Source: Achromobacter spanius
GTDB lineage: Bacteria; Pseudomonadota; Gammaproteobacteria; Burkholderiales; Burkholderiaceae_B
Length of the DNA stretch: 64,000 nt
Reading direction: 5' to 3'
Assembly: GCF_002812705.1 (NCBI RefSeq)
Contig: NZ_CP025030.1
Coordinates: 4,774,001 to 4,838,000, forward strand
In this document: positions 42,801 through 50,223 of the stretch, in pieces
Position numbering within the stretch: the stretch's first letter is position 1
Layout: the number at the start of each line of letters is the position of its first letter
Translations under genes and position numbers: made by a program
The notes under the pieces: model-generated
What the model was told of the DNA's origin: nothing
What the model saw: the letters and a program-made list of their open reading frames with translations, nothing else
Databases searched by the model: none

Positions 42801-43812
42801 TTGCGGTAATGGCGAGGCGCGATGGCTGCAAGAATCGCCGCTCGGCCTACGCATTGTTGGCGACACCGTAAAACTATGTCGATTGCAAGGTAAGGACCTC
42901 AGCTCGGCCTGCTTTGTGCTGCTCGCTTCCAATATCGGTCCCGTTCCAGCACCTTATATGTCGTGCCTTGCATCCCCTGGCAAACTGCAGAATGCCCGCT
43001 ATTGGGGCTACGACTATTCATCTGACGGTACGTGGCACAACCTTCATCCCTGCTCAACAGGAAGGATAAGGATGCTCAACCAAGAGCGAGTGTTCTTAGC
43101 GACGGCAAAGCAACCGTCGCAAGCGACGATCAACGAATCTGCCCTACGGGATATTCGCGACATAGGCATGGGTTGTCACCCGCTCAGGGACGCCCGCCCC
43201 CCTATCTACGCCGACAGTCAAATGGGCGGTTCAACGCCGGTCAGCAGCGCCTCCGCGCCAACACAGATCCCCTCGATCGACTCTCCAGCTACTCCACCCG
43301 ACGTTGCACGCGAACGACTGAGGGTAAACCAACACGTCGAAATCCGATCGACGGAGACAGCGGAAAAAGAAGACATATGCCGTGGCAAAACAGTCTTCAT
43401 ACAGGTCTACGATGGGGCCGACCGGGACATAGCACGCACCTTCCGCGCGGGATGGCGCAGTTTGGGTGCAAGTGTTCCGCCCATCGAAGACGTCATGGAT
43501 ACCGCGCGGCGATCAGGTCGTGCAACCCCGATTCCCGTCCGTTCAAGCGCAATCCGCTACCACGACCCAGGAAGCGAAGCTTGCGCGCATCGGTTAGCGG
43601 CAGGTATTACAAAGGAATACCGCGGCTCTTCCGATCAGGCTTGGAAAGTGCAACCGCTTGCGGCGGGCTTGCAAGGCACCCGCGGCACGATTGAGGTTTG
43701 GGTGAGTCCGTCGGATCCGCTGCTGAAAGAAACTAAAGCGAGGCGATCGAACCCGGCAGCCCCTGACGCTACAAACTCGACCCCCCATCCACCACCATCA
43801 AGCACCCCGTAA
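39892..43812 (+). CDS. Large membrane-anchored patatin-like phospholipase
   Basis: A 1306-residue protein with a patatin domain split by membrane helices. The oxyanion-hole motif GGGIRS is at residues 50-55, the nucleophile is S82 in TVSGGGYIGG, and the catalytic aspartate is D669 in TDGGHFENTG. Between them are about eight hydrophobic segments (for example FALIGLLVGLALAAFDLLVW). Another membrane segment follows near residue 885 (IGVAAVGATLGAGAVATVGV), then a C-terminal domain with FIQVYDGADRDIARTF and GTIEVWVSP, like a peptidoglycan- or periplasmic-binding module. The predicted role is phospholipid hydrolysis at the membrane. Its last 15 codons overlap the convergent SDR gene. Confidence 0.85.
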   Translation: MTDQQDMLDQLVSHRREQLRELEAESIEQSSGRRDFPDGSQRKWGLALSGGGIRSATFSFGVLRSLAANRLLLHFDLLSTVSGGGYIGGMLGRLFDRTNTPADAQHVQTAMARGESTWFGWWLRSNGNYLAPGGAKDRLFAIALYLRNLIGVHFEFALIGLLVGLALAAFDLLVWERLMVLGYRNPEVLDLVEVIQPWFATPWILVPLVLFFTANYGFAYWQLPWARSASLAKVIVQAVVTAAIPCATALVIWNFNGDVTPIGQPARNLVAIVAAAIGLLVFTSTWTARRTTTTTSSKKTAQSAPTGSHIDEERNRLTRRLATSLRWLAVVLVAGAIDRIAWWIAFESFATLDVGITLGVTVAVLRTVLSIGGAGQIPNSKTAAKLVEAVAKWTGIALTIILIIWWVAVVQKVVLGSIFIQLKTSTGPTPLVRELSFDNGWVFLGGLTIPIIIYALWTGRNLEFLNLSSLHAFYRARLVRAYLGAANGHRVDPCVNALDDIPPSAHTTTKIQNVGAVHADDDVLLSDYRPHKHGGPVHIINTCVNQTADPEGRLFNRDRKGLILSVVGSGISQLSQEGWRRIPGIGKRSLGTWLAASGAAVAPGLGYRTQRGLSSLLTFAGVRLGFWLTRSARDETPGPLISVDKSKGLLAETLGSFNADRHSNWFITDGGHFENTGAYALLAAHCEFIVLVDCGADPNYEFGDIENLVRKARVDLGVEILFQKPLRAACEVWHGVLQYVGTLNELAASDSNACIALARVRYPGETHASGVLVIIKPNVCNALPMDINSYRQEYPDFPQQSTANQFFTEAQWESYFQLGKFLADKLAPDFIRAVLKRPEKYFEADTRAFTFPPAAEAIQSAQKKPTRIPARIGVAAVGATLGAGAVATVGVTVWQAADSARASVSARQNGERNGMKELTDIWAKIPHTLDTVEMNQPGQHGQALQPMLPDAARDSVSTLAAALVRNADNLCGNGEARWLQESPLGLRIVGDTVKLCRLQGKDLSSACFVLLASNIGPVPAPYMSCLASPGKLQNARYWGYDYSSDGTWHNLHPCSTGRIRMLNQERVFLATAKQPSQATINESALRDIRDIGMGCHPLRDARPPIYADSQMGGSTPVSSASAPTQIPSIDSPATPPDVARERLRVNQHVEIRSTETAEKEDICRGKTVFIQVYDGADRDIARTFRAGWRSLGASVPPIEDVMDTARRSGRATPIPVRSSAIRYHDPGSEACAHRLAAGITKEYRGSSDQAWKVQPLAAGLQGTRGTIEVWVSPSDPLLKETKARRSNPAAPDATNSTPHPPPSSTP

Positions 43813-44563
43813 CGTAAGCCGCCTCATCAGACGCCAGGAACAGCGCCGCATTGGCAATATCCCAAGGGCTGCCCTGGCGCCCCATCGGGCACCTTGCGTC
43901 CCGCGTCTTGTGCCCGGCTTCCGCCGCCTCTGCGTTTGCATACAGCGCATCCGCATGCGGCGTGCGGATCATGCCGGGGATGATGCAATTGCACCGCACC
44001 TGGTCCGGGGCATACTGCCGCGCGATGACCCGCGTCATGTGATTGACGGCCGCTTTGGCGGTGCTGTACGACAGAAATTGCATCGGACTCCATTTCAGGC
44101 TGGCCGTCGATGACACGTTGATGATGGACCCGCCACCGCGCGCTTTCATCTGCGGCAGGAAGGCGCGCGCCATCGCCATCGAGCCGCGCACGTTGACCGT
44201 CATGACGCGGTCCCACTCGTCGTCCTGCACGGCGAGCAGATCGCCCTGGATTTCGATGCCGACATTGTTGTGCAGGATATCGATGCCGCCAAGGCGCCTT
44301 GCCACGTCATGCGAGACCCGCTCGATCTGTGCCGAATCCGTGACGTCAAGCGCCAGTGCTTCCGCGACACCGCCTTCCGATCGAATCATCTGCACGGTCT
44401 CTTCCGCGGCCGCCAGGGACCGGTCGGTGCAGATAACGGTTGCGCCTTCGCGCGCGAACCGGATCGCACAGGCTGCGCCATTGCCCACCTGATCAGCGGC
44501 GGAAAAAGAATGTCTTAACGTGCCGGCGCCTGCTACCAGGGCCACTTTTGATGCCAAACGCAT
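43769..44563 (-). CDS. Short-chain dehydrogenase/reductase
   Basis: A 264-residue NAD(P)-dependent SDR. The N-terminal glycine motif is unusual: VAGAGTLRHSFSAADQVGNG carries an insertion compared with the usual GxxxGxG. The catalytic Ser-Tyr-Lys are in NVSSTAS and LSYSTAKAAVN, and DILHNNVG replaces the NNAG motif. It is the last gene of a seven-gene catabolic operon and its end overlaps the patatin gene on the other strand by 44 bases. The substrate is unknown; the cupin and VOC genes suggest an aromatic or hydroxyketone compound. Confidence 0.87.
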   Translation of the reverse strand: MRLASKVALVAGAGTLRHSFSAADQVGNGAACAIRFAREGATVICTDRSLAAAEETVQMIRSEGGVAEALALDVTDSAQIERVSHDVARRLGGIDILHNNVGIEIQGDLLAVQDDEWDRVMTVNVRGSMAMARAFLPQMKARGGGSIINVSSTASLKWSPMQFLSYSTAKAAVNHMTRVIARQYAPDQVRCNCIIPGMIRTPHADALYANAEAAEAGHKTRDARCPMGRQGSPWDIANAALFLASDEAAYVTGCLMVVDGGSSL

Positions 44564-44581
44564 AGCCAGAACCCTCCCCGA

Positions 44582-45088
44582 TCAGTCGCGCGTGAATTCG
44601 GCGCCGCCCTTGGGGCGGATGTAGCGGGGCACGGGCAGGCCGGCCTTCTTGGCCGCGTCAAGAATCGAATCTTCAATGGCGCCCGCGTCGCGGATATTGG
44701 CGAACTGGCCGTCGATGAAGTTGATGTTGGCGCCGAACACCACCATGAAGCCTTCGGCCGGCTCCGTAGCGTCTTCGGGCACCGAAAACGTATGGACCGA
44801 GCCGCCGGGTTCGTACAGATAGCTGCCGGCCTTCTGGACGTCATCCGGGTACTCCAGGTAGTTCCACTGGCCCTTGGTGGTGTAGAAGTGGACGACGCCG
44901 GTATGGAAGTGCGTGGGCAGGCGCGTGCCCGGGGCGAACTTGCCGTACAGCACCCACACACCGTTCTCCCGGTCCAGAAACAGGGGGATGATCGATGAGC
45001 CCGGGGCGGCGCCTGGCACTTCAACGCCGTCTTCAATGTTGACGGTCAGCAGGCGATCTTGATGGGTGATTGTGTACGGTAGTGTCAT
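44582..45088 (-). CDS. Cupin protein, 2,4'-dihydroxyacetophenone dioxygenase-like
   Basis: A 168-residue single-domain cupin. Cupin motif 1 is APGTRLPTHFHTGVVHFYTT (metal ligands H, H and E-like positions) and motif 2 is YEPGGSVHTFSVPEDA. The overall pattern fits the 2,4'-dihydroxyacetophenone dioxygenase/ChrR-like cupins, Fe-dependent enzymes that cleave the C-C bond next to a ketone. It is followed 18 bases later by an SDR gene and preceded by the LacI regulator, all on the same strand. The name given is a family resemblance, not proof of the substrate. Confidence 0.75.
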   Translation of the reverse strand: MTLPYTITHQDRLLTVNIEDGVEVPGAAPGSSIIPLFLDRENGVWVLYGKFAPGTRLPTHFHTGVVHFYTTKGQWNYLEYPDDVQKAGSYLYEPGGSVHTFSVPEDATEPAEGFMVVFGANINFIDGQFANIRDAGAIEDSILDAAKKAGLPVPRYIRPKGGAEFTRD

Positions 45089-45113
45089 GAGCGTTCCTGA
45101 TGTTGATGAAGGG

Positions 45114-46142
45114 TCAAGACGGCGCCGCGGGCGCGCACGATTCGCGCAATATCAGCTGCGTCTTGATGACAATGCGATCGCCTTGGGCAGACGCCGTCTG
45201 GCGATCCAGTTGCTTTAAAACCAGTTGTGCCGCACACGTGCCCACCGCCTCTAGATCCCAACTGAGCGAGGTGATGGCGGGGCTGAATAGCTGCGACAGA
45301 TCGGTGTCGCCGATGCTGATCACGCTGATATCGTTGGGCACCGAGTCTCCGGTATGGCGCAGGGCTTGCAGCACGCCGGACAGGATTCTGGTTCCCAGGC
45401 AGACAAATGCCGTGGGGCGATTCGCGTGCGACAGCAGTGACATTGCCTCGGTGAAGGCGAACTGCATCGCGGAGCGTTCCGCCCGGATCAGCGCCGGGTC
45501 GGGAACAATGCCGCGCGCGTCGAATGCCTGGCGAAAGCCCGCGATACGTTCTTTACCGGTTCGTAGATCCGTGCCCGGCGTCAGCAGCGCAATGCGTGTG
45601 TGCCCCAGGTTCAGCAGATACTGAGTTGCCTGGAACGCGCCCGCCGCATGATCGACGTGGATACCGACGGACGATTCTCCGAACTCTCGATCCAGCGCCA
45701 CCACGGGCAACTCTTGCGACAGCTTGTCGATGAGCTCGGCGGACTCCTTTTCGCAGGGGCCCAGAATCAAGGCATCAACGCGCCGGCCGCGAAAGATGTC
45801 GACCAAGGACGCTTCGCGCCGTCTTTCGTTGTGGGTGCTTGCCACAAGCAGTGAGTAGCCTTCGGCCTGTAGCGCGGTCTCCGTCGCGGTGATGATGCGC
45901 GCGTACAGCGGGTTGGCCAGATCGGATACCAGCAGCCCGATCACGCCGGATGACTTTGTGCGCAGGCTTCTTGCCACGGCGTCCGGCCGATAGTCCAGGC
46001 TGCGTACCGCCTGTTCGACCGCCGCGATGGCGGCTTCGCTGACTCGTCCGGTGCGGTTCAGCGCGCGCGAGGCCGTGCCCAGGGAAACCCCGGCTTTCTT
46101 GGCGACGTCGCGGATGGTGACTCGGGCGATTGGGTCTTTCAT
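45114..46142 (-). CDS. LacI-family transcriptional regulator
   Basis: A 342-residue LacI/GalR-type repressor. The N-terminal helix-turn-helix and hinge are clear (VTIRDVAKKAGVSLGTASRA, then LDYRPDAVARSLRTKSSGVI), followed by a periplasmic-binding-like effector domain. I start it at ATG 46142, which aligns with the family; ATG 46178 would add 12 residues. It lies inside the operon it probably controls. Two matching operator-like sites (49,054-49,067 and 49,121-49,134) lie upstream of the first gene, as expected for a LacI-type repressor of this operon. Confidence 0.88.
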   Translation of the reverse strand: MKDPIARVTIRDVAKKAGVSLGTASRALNRTGRVSEAAIAAVEQAVRSLDYRPDAVARSLRTKSSGVIGLLVSDLANPLYARIITATETALQAEGYSLLVASTHNERRREASLVDIFRGRRVDALILGPCEKESAELIDKLSQELPVVALDREFGESSVGIHVDHAAGAFQATQYLLNLGHTRIALLTPGTDLRTGKERIAGFRQAFDARGIVPDPALIRAERSAMQFAFTEAMSLLSHANRPTAFVCLGTRILSGVLQALRHTGDSVPNDISVISIGDTDLSQLFSPAITSLSWDLEAVGTCAAQLVLKQLDRQTASAQGDRIVIKTQLILRESCAPAAPS

Positions 46143-46202
46143 GATTGTGGTTTTGTCTGTGCCGAAAGTGGCTAACATACACCGTCTTCGGCACTCGGCC
46201 GG

Positions 46203-46733
46203 CTAGGCTCGCGGGCGTATCGGCGCGGATCCATCCCACGATGCGCAGGCTGCTCTGATCTCGTCGAAATACTCGCCTTTGCCGCCCTTCATTTCCGACA
46301 CCTCGATCATGCCGCTGGGCAAGTCAGGATGAACGAAGTACGCAAAGCGGCCGCGCAAGCCCATTCGTCCGCCGTGCCCTTCCTCGTAGTCGTTGCGCAG
46401 CAGTCGGCCACAGAACTCGTCGAAATGGTCCAGCGTCCAGAACGCCACGTGCTGCGCGCACTCGCCACCTTTGCGCAGCGAGTCCAGATAGAGCGACGGC
46501 GCGTCATCGCGTTGCTGGATCAACTCGATTTGCAGATCGCCTGAATTCGCCAAGGCGATGGACAGGCGCGGCGGTTGCGACACTTGGCCGCGATATCGGA
46601 ATTCCGTGGTGCCGACCTCTTCCTTGTAAAACCACGGGCCAACGCCAAGCACCTCGGACCAATGCTTCATGGCTTTTTCTATGTCGCGCACGACGTAGCC
46701 CACTTGCCGAACGCCACCAAAAATTCTGCTCAT
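46203..46733 (-). CDS. VOC/glyoxalase-fold protein
   Basis: A 176-residue member of the vicinal oxygen chelate superfamily (glyoxalase/extradiol dioxygenase fold). It starts FGGVRQVGYVVRDIEKAMKH, with the metal-ligand-like positions in GYVVRD and HVAFWTLDHFDEF and a C-terminal GMIEVSEM. Such single proteins act as isomerases, epimerases or ring-cleaving enzymes in catabolic operons. It lies 9 bases after the SDR gene, in the same operon. The exact reaction is not predictable. Confidence 0.82.
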   Translation of the reverse strand: MSRIFGGVRQVGYVVRDIEKAMKHWSEVLGVGPWFYKEEVGTTEFRYRGQVSQPPRLSIALANSGDLQIELIQQRDDAPSLYLDSLRKGGECAQHVAFWTLDHFDEFCGRLLRNDYEEGHGGRMGLRGRFAYFVHPDLPSGMIEVSEMKGGKGEYFDEIRAACASWDGSAPIRPRA

Positions 46734-46742
46734 GAATGTTCC

Positions 46743-47507
46743 TTAGTTCATGTGGGCGCCGCCGTTGATATCCAACGTCGTGCCGGTGATGTAGCTGGAA
46801 AGGTCGCTGGCCAGGAACAGGCAGCCGCCGGCCACTTCGTGCGGGCGTCCGGCCCGGCGCAGCGGCCAGCCTTGGGCGGCGTCGTCCTTGCTTTCATCCG
46901 AGCGCCCGGTGCGCGAGAAATCGGTGGTGATCAGGCCCGGTGCAATCGCATTGGCCCGTATCTTGTGCTCACCGAATTCCTTGGCCATGGCGCGGGTAAT
47001 GCCTTGCACGCCGGCCTTGGCCGCGCAGTAGTGCGCGCCGCCGAAGATGCCGCCGCCGTTCTGCGCCGACAGCGATGAAATCGAGATGATGCTTCCCGCC
47101 GCGCGCGGAATCATCAATGGGATGACGGCTTGGCTCAGGTTGAAGACGCCGGTCAGGTTCACCCGCAGGATGCGTTCGAAATCCGCAGGGGTGATGTCAC
47201 GAAACGTGGCCTTCTGCGTGATCGCGGCATTGTTCACCAGCACGTCGACCACGCCTCCTGACCAGGCCGCGACCTGGTCGATGGCAGTACGACATTGCTG
47301 GTCACTACCGACGTCACAGGCCAGCGCAAGCAGTTGGGTGGGCGCAGCGCCCAGGTCCGCCGCGCTTTCCCGTATGCGGGCCTCGTCCAGGTCAAGAATG
47401 GCCACGCGCGCGCCATGTTCCAGAAAGAGCCTGGCGGTGGCTTTGCCTATGCCCTTGGGGTGCGCTGCCCCAGAAATGACGGCAACGCGGTCTTGTAGCA
47501 GTTTCAT
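46743..47507 (-). CDS. Short-chain dehydrogenase/reductase (FabG-like)
   Basis: A 254-residue classical SDR. The nucleotide-binding motif is GAAHPKGIGKATA, NNAA is the structural motif, and the catalytic residues are S in SISSLSAQ and Y-x3-K in HYCAAKAG. The C-terminus ITGTTLDINGG is typical. ATG 47507 is chosen because the family starts there; a start at 47543 is open. It lies between the Bug binding-protein gene and the VOC gene, and probably oxidises or reduces a hydroxyl/ketone of the imported compound. Confidence 0.9.
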   Translation of the reverse strand: MKLLQDRVAVISGAAHPKGIGKATARLFLEHGARVAILDLDEARIRESAADLGAAPTQLLALACDVGSDQQCRTAIDQVAAWSGGVVDVLVNNAAITQKATFRDITPADFERILRVNLTGVFNLSQAVIPLMIPRAAGSIISISSLSAQNGGGIFGGAHYCAAKAGVQGITRAMAKEFGEHKIRANAIAPGLITTDFSRTGRSDESKDDAAQGWPLRRAGRPHEVAGGCLFLASDLSSYITGTTLDINGGAHMN

Positions 47508-47567
47508 CAACGTCTCGTGTCGGGAAGTAGGCGACGAGATCACTCGCCGCCAAGATGGGGAAGCCGC

Positions 47568-48527
47568 CTACTGCGGCTGGATGCCGGCCTCTTGCGCAAC
47601 CGCGCGCCAGGCTTCGATGTCGGCGATATTCGCCTTTTCATGAGCGGGGCCGGGCACGTAGTTGGCCGAGATACCCAGCCCAAGCAGCTTGGTGATCACT
47701 TCCTGCTCTTTAAGTACCTTTTCCAAGGTTCTGGACAAGCGTTCGACGATGGGCTTGGGTGTGCCCGCGGGCACGTACATGGCCCAGTTAAGGTCGCGAT
47801 CAAAGTCGATGCCCTGTTCCTTGTAGCTGCGGATTTCCGGCACGCTGGGGGAACGCTTGGTACAGACGGCAAGCCCTTTCACCTTATGCTGCGTCACCAT
47901 CGGGGTGGCGGTCGCCATGTCGACGAAACCAAGATCAATGTGACCGCCCATGACGTCAGTCATGATCTGCGTGGTTCCCTTGTAGGGCACGTGCTGCATC
48001 TTCAGCTTGCCCTTCTGCACCAGGATCTCGCCGCAGAAATGGCCGGTGGAGCCCACGCCCCAGCTTGCGTACTGCACGGGCGTTTTACGAGATTCCGCCA
48101 GCTTCCTGATCCCCTCGATGTCGTTCGCGGGAAAGTTGTTGTTGGCGACCACCATGATGGCGGAGTTGCCGATGGCGCCCAGCGACGTGAAACTCTTGAT
48201 CGGGTCGTACGGCAGTTCCTTGTAGACCAGGGGCGAAAGAATGTGCGTGGTCATGCCGCCGATGGTGATCGTGTAGCCATCAGGCGCCGCGCGGGCAACC
48301 ATCGCGATGCCGATTGTGCCCCCGGCGCCAGGCTTGTTCTCGACGATGACGGGCTGCTTCAGTTCTGCCGAAAAGCGCTCCGCCAAGATGCGGCCCAAGG
48401 TGTCGCCGCCCCCGCCTGCTGAGAACGGCAACAGCATGCGGATCGGACGATTCGGGTAGTCATCGGCGTGAGCAGCGCCCATGCCGAACACGGCAAGCAT
48501 CGCGGCTGCAACGGACAGCTTTTTCAT
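47568..48527 (-). CDS. Bug/TctC-family periplasmic solute-binding protein
   Basis: A 319-residue binding protein with a Sec signal peptide (MKKLSVAAAMLAVFGMGAAHA) and the Bug signature DYPNRPIRMLLPFSAGGGGD, then QPVIVENKPGAGGTIGIAMV and HVPYKGTTQIMTDVMGGHID. An AGGAGA site precedes ATG 48527. It probably binds the substrate (likely a carboxylate) of the surrounding LacI-controlled operon. No TctA/TctB partner is nearby. Confidence 0.92.
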   Translation of the reverse strand: MKKLSVAAAMLAVFGMGAAHADDYPNRPIRMLLPFSAGGGGDTLGRILAERFSAELKQPVIVENKPGAGGTIGIAMVARAAPDGYTITIGGMTTHILSPLVYKELPYDPIKSFTSLGAIGNSAIMVVANNNFPANDIEGIRKLAESRKTPVQYASWGVGSTGHFCGEILVQKGKLKMQHVPYKGTTQIMTDVMGGHIDLGFVDMATATPMVTQHKVKGLAVCTKRSPSVPEIRSYKEQGIDFDRDLNWAMYVPAGTPKPIVERLSRTLEKVLKEQEVITKLLGLGISANYVPGPAHEKANIADIEAWRAVAQEAGIQPQ

Positions 48528-48598
48528 GGTTGTCTCCTGGTATTGATCTAATAGGTATTTTTGGGCTACCCGCCTCCTGAACGGGATCACCGGTACCG

Positions 48599-49039
48599 CT
48601 ACAGCAACCCGAGCGAGCGCAGCTTGGCGTTCTGACAGGTGTACGGACGCTCGCAAATAATCTTGGCGGAGTCGGGCGCGAATTCGAATGTCGCGGCCAT
48701 GCGGACGCGAAACTTGCGCCCCGTCGGCTCGTAGGTCTTGCCGTCGACGGTGAACGGCCCGGCATGCGTGCCGGACAGCCAGAACTCCACCAGGACGATG
48801 TCCGTCCCGTCGGCCGCGCCCACCGCAATGATCTCGTTCTTCAGGTCGGGGAACGAGGCGCGCGACGAATGGAAGTACCCCATCACTTCGCTTTCGCCGT
48901 CGAAGACGGCCCCGCTTGAGTGCATCTCGTACCGGGGGTGCTCAAAGGTATCGATGACCTTGTCCCATTCCTGGACACACTCCAAGGCCATGTGGTCTAC
49001 GACGGTTTTCACCCGTTCAGCCTGTAACTCGGTGTTCAT
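48599..49039 (-). CDS. SnoaL/NTF2-fold protein
   Basis: A 146-residue protein with the SnoaL-like (NTF2-fold) pattern: an N-terminal helix, HPRYEMHSSGAVFDGESEV, MGYFHSSRASFPDLKNEIIA and a C-terminal sheet with VEFWLSGTHAGPF. Such proteins are cyclases, isomerases, hydratases or ligand-binding proteins in aromatic and polyketide metabolism. It is the first gene of the LacI-regulated operon, with the operators lying 15-95 bases upstream. Confidence 0.82.
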   Translation of the reverse strand: MNTELQAERVKTVVDHMALECVQEWDKVIDTFEHPRYEMHSSGAVFDGESEVMGYFHSSRASFPDLKNEIIAVGAADGTDIVLVEFWLSGTHAGPFTVDGKTYEPTGRKFRVRMAATFEFAPDSAKIICERPYTCQNAKLRSLGLL

Positions 49040-49053
49040 AACAATCCTATTTG

Positions 49054-49067
49054 TGGAAACGTTTCCG
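49054..49067. promoter_or_regulatory. LacI-type operator, site 1
   Basis: GGAAACGTTTCC is a perfect 12-bp palindrome (inside TGGAAACGTTTCCG) with the central CG typical of LacI/GalR-family operators. It lies directly upstream of the first gene of the operon encoding the LacI regulator at 45114-46142. Confidence 0.75.
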
Positions 49068-49120
49068 CAAATTATGGAAGCAAGAATTGCCTAGAAAAAG
49101 CTAGGGATTACGATAATTAG

Positions 49121-49134
49121 TGGAAACGATAACG
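49121..49134. promoter_or_regulatory. LacI-type operator, site 2
   Basis: TGGAAACGATAACG shares its left half with site 1 and has a degenerate right half. Centre-to-centre distance is about 67 bases, compatible with cooperative binding or looping by a LacI-type protein. Confidence 0.62.
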
Positions 49135-49214
49135 CATGTAAAAAGGAAGCGGGCACCTAATTGCGAGGCGCCAGGGCTTTGCAAGGCAGGGTCTGCATGC
49201 GAGCCACAAAGCCC

Positions 49215-50120
49215 CTACACCGCCGTCCCCGCATTCGGCCTGACCACATCCACAAACCGTTGCAGCAACGGGGCCGCGTCATCGCGCCTGTAGGCCAGCA
49301 GCAAGCGGCTGGTGGCGTCGGGCGTATCCAGGCTGCGATACACCACGCCGGGGATACCGGTGCGTGCATAGGTGTCGGGAAGCACCGAAATGCCCATCCC
49401 GGCGGCCACCAACCCAACGATCGTCGCCCCTTCGCGGGCCTCCTGCATCAGGCGCGGCGCGAAGCCCGCGCGGCTGGCCAGCACCATCACGTGCTCGAAC
49501 AAGCCGCAACCCAGCCCGCGCGGAAACAGAATGAAGGGCTCGTCCGCCAGCTCCGCCATGGGCAAGGGGCTTTGCGTGTCGGCCAGCGCATGCCAGGCCG
49601 GCAGCACCGCCACCAGGCGGTCGGTCCACAAGTCCAGCGTCTGAATGTTGGGCGGTGGGCAAAACAGCAGCGACGGGCGCAAGAAACCCACGTCGATGCT
49701 CTTGTCTGCCAGCGCCTGAAGCTGCTGCCCGGTGGACATATGGATCAGGTCGGCGCGCGCGGCGGGATGGCTGCTGCGAAACGTCTGCACCACGCGCGGG
49801 AACGCTTCGGCCATGGGGACCGAGGCCGTGAACGCGATGCGAATTTCACCGGCCTCGCCTTGCGAGGCCAGCCGTACCACTTCGGCGGCGCGGTCCAGGT
49901 TGCCCAGTGCGCGCCGCGCCTGTTCCAGGAACAAGGCGCCCGCCGTGGTCAGGGCAACGTTGCGTTTATCGCGTTCCAGCAGCACCGCGCCCAGTTCGGT
50001 TTCCAGAGCCTTGACCTGCAAGCTCAGGGGCGGTTGGCTCACGTGCAGGCGCCGGGCGGCGGCGCTGAAGCTCAGCTCCTCGGCCACGGCAACGAAATAG
50101 CGAAGTTGGCGGAAGTCCAA
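49215..50120 (-). CDS. LysR-family regulator of the Bug-galB-galC operon
   Basis: A 301-residue LysR regulator: FRQLRYFVAVAEELSFSAAA then RRLHVSQPPLSLQVKALE form the helix-turn-helix, and the effector domain follows. The start is taken as TTG 50120, where the family alignment begins; no ATG fits nearby. It is divergent from the Bug-galB-galC genes across a 103-base region with a 7-5-7 palindrome, the standard layout for a LysR activator and its target. Confidence 0.88.
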   Translation of the reverse strand: MDFRQLRYFVAVAEELSFSAAARRLHVSQPPLSLQVKALETELGAVLLERDKRNVALTTAGALFLEQARRALGNLDRAAEVVRLASQGEAGEIRIAFTASVPMAEAFPRVVQTFRSSHPAARADLIHMSTGQQLQALADKSIDVGFLRPSLLFCPPPNIQTLDLWTDRLVAVLPAWHALADTQSPLPMAELADEPFILFPRGLGCGLFEHVMVLASRAGFAPRLMQEAREGATIVGLVAAGMGISVLPDTYARTGIPGVVYRSLDTPDATSRLLLAYRRDDAAPLLQRFVDVVRPNAGTAV

Positions 50121-50121
50121 T

Positions 50122-50140
50122 TTATTTGAAAACCAAATAA
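50122..50140. promoter_or_regulatory. LysR-type binding site
   Basis: TTATTTG-AAAAC-CAAATAA is a perfect inverted repeat with 7-base arms, containing the T-N11-A pattern of LysR boxes, between the divergent regulator and the Bug gene. It directly abuts the regulator's start, so binding could also repress the regulator itself. Confidence 0.65.
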
Positions 50141-50223
50141 GTCGTTGGCGGAAAAAGTATTGGACGATATTAGTCCCGCCCCAGCACCATGTCGACACTA
50201 GAACAAGCACACAGGAGACATTG

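Noticed and set aside
49161..50129. 322-codon plus-strand frame antisense to the LysR gene
   Set aside because: Histidine/glutamine/arginine-rich antisense reading of a high-GC gene; the LysR frame has full domain structure.
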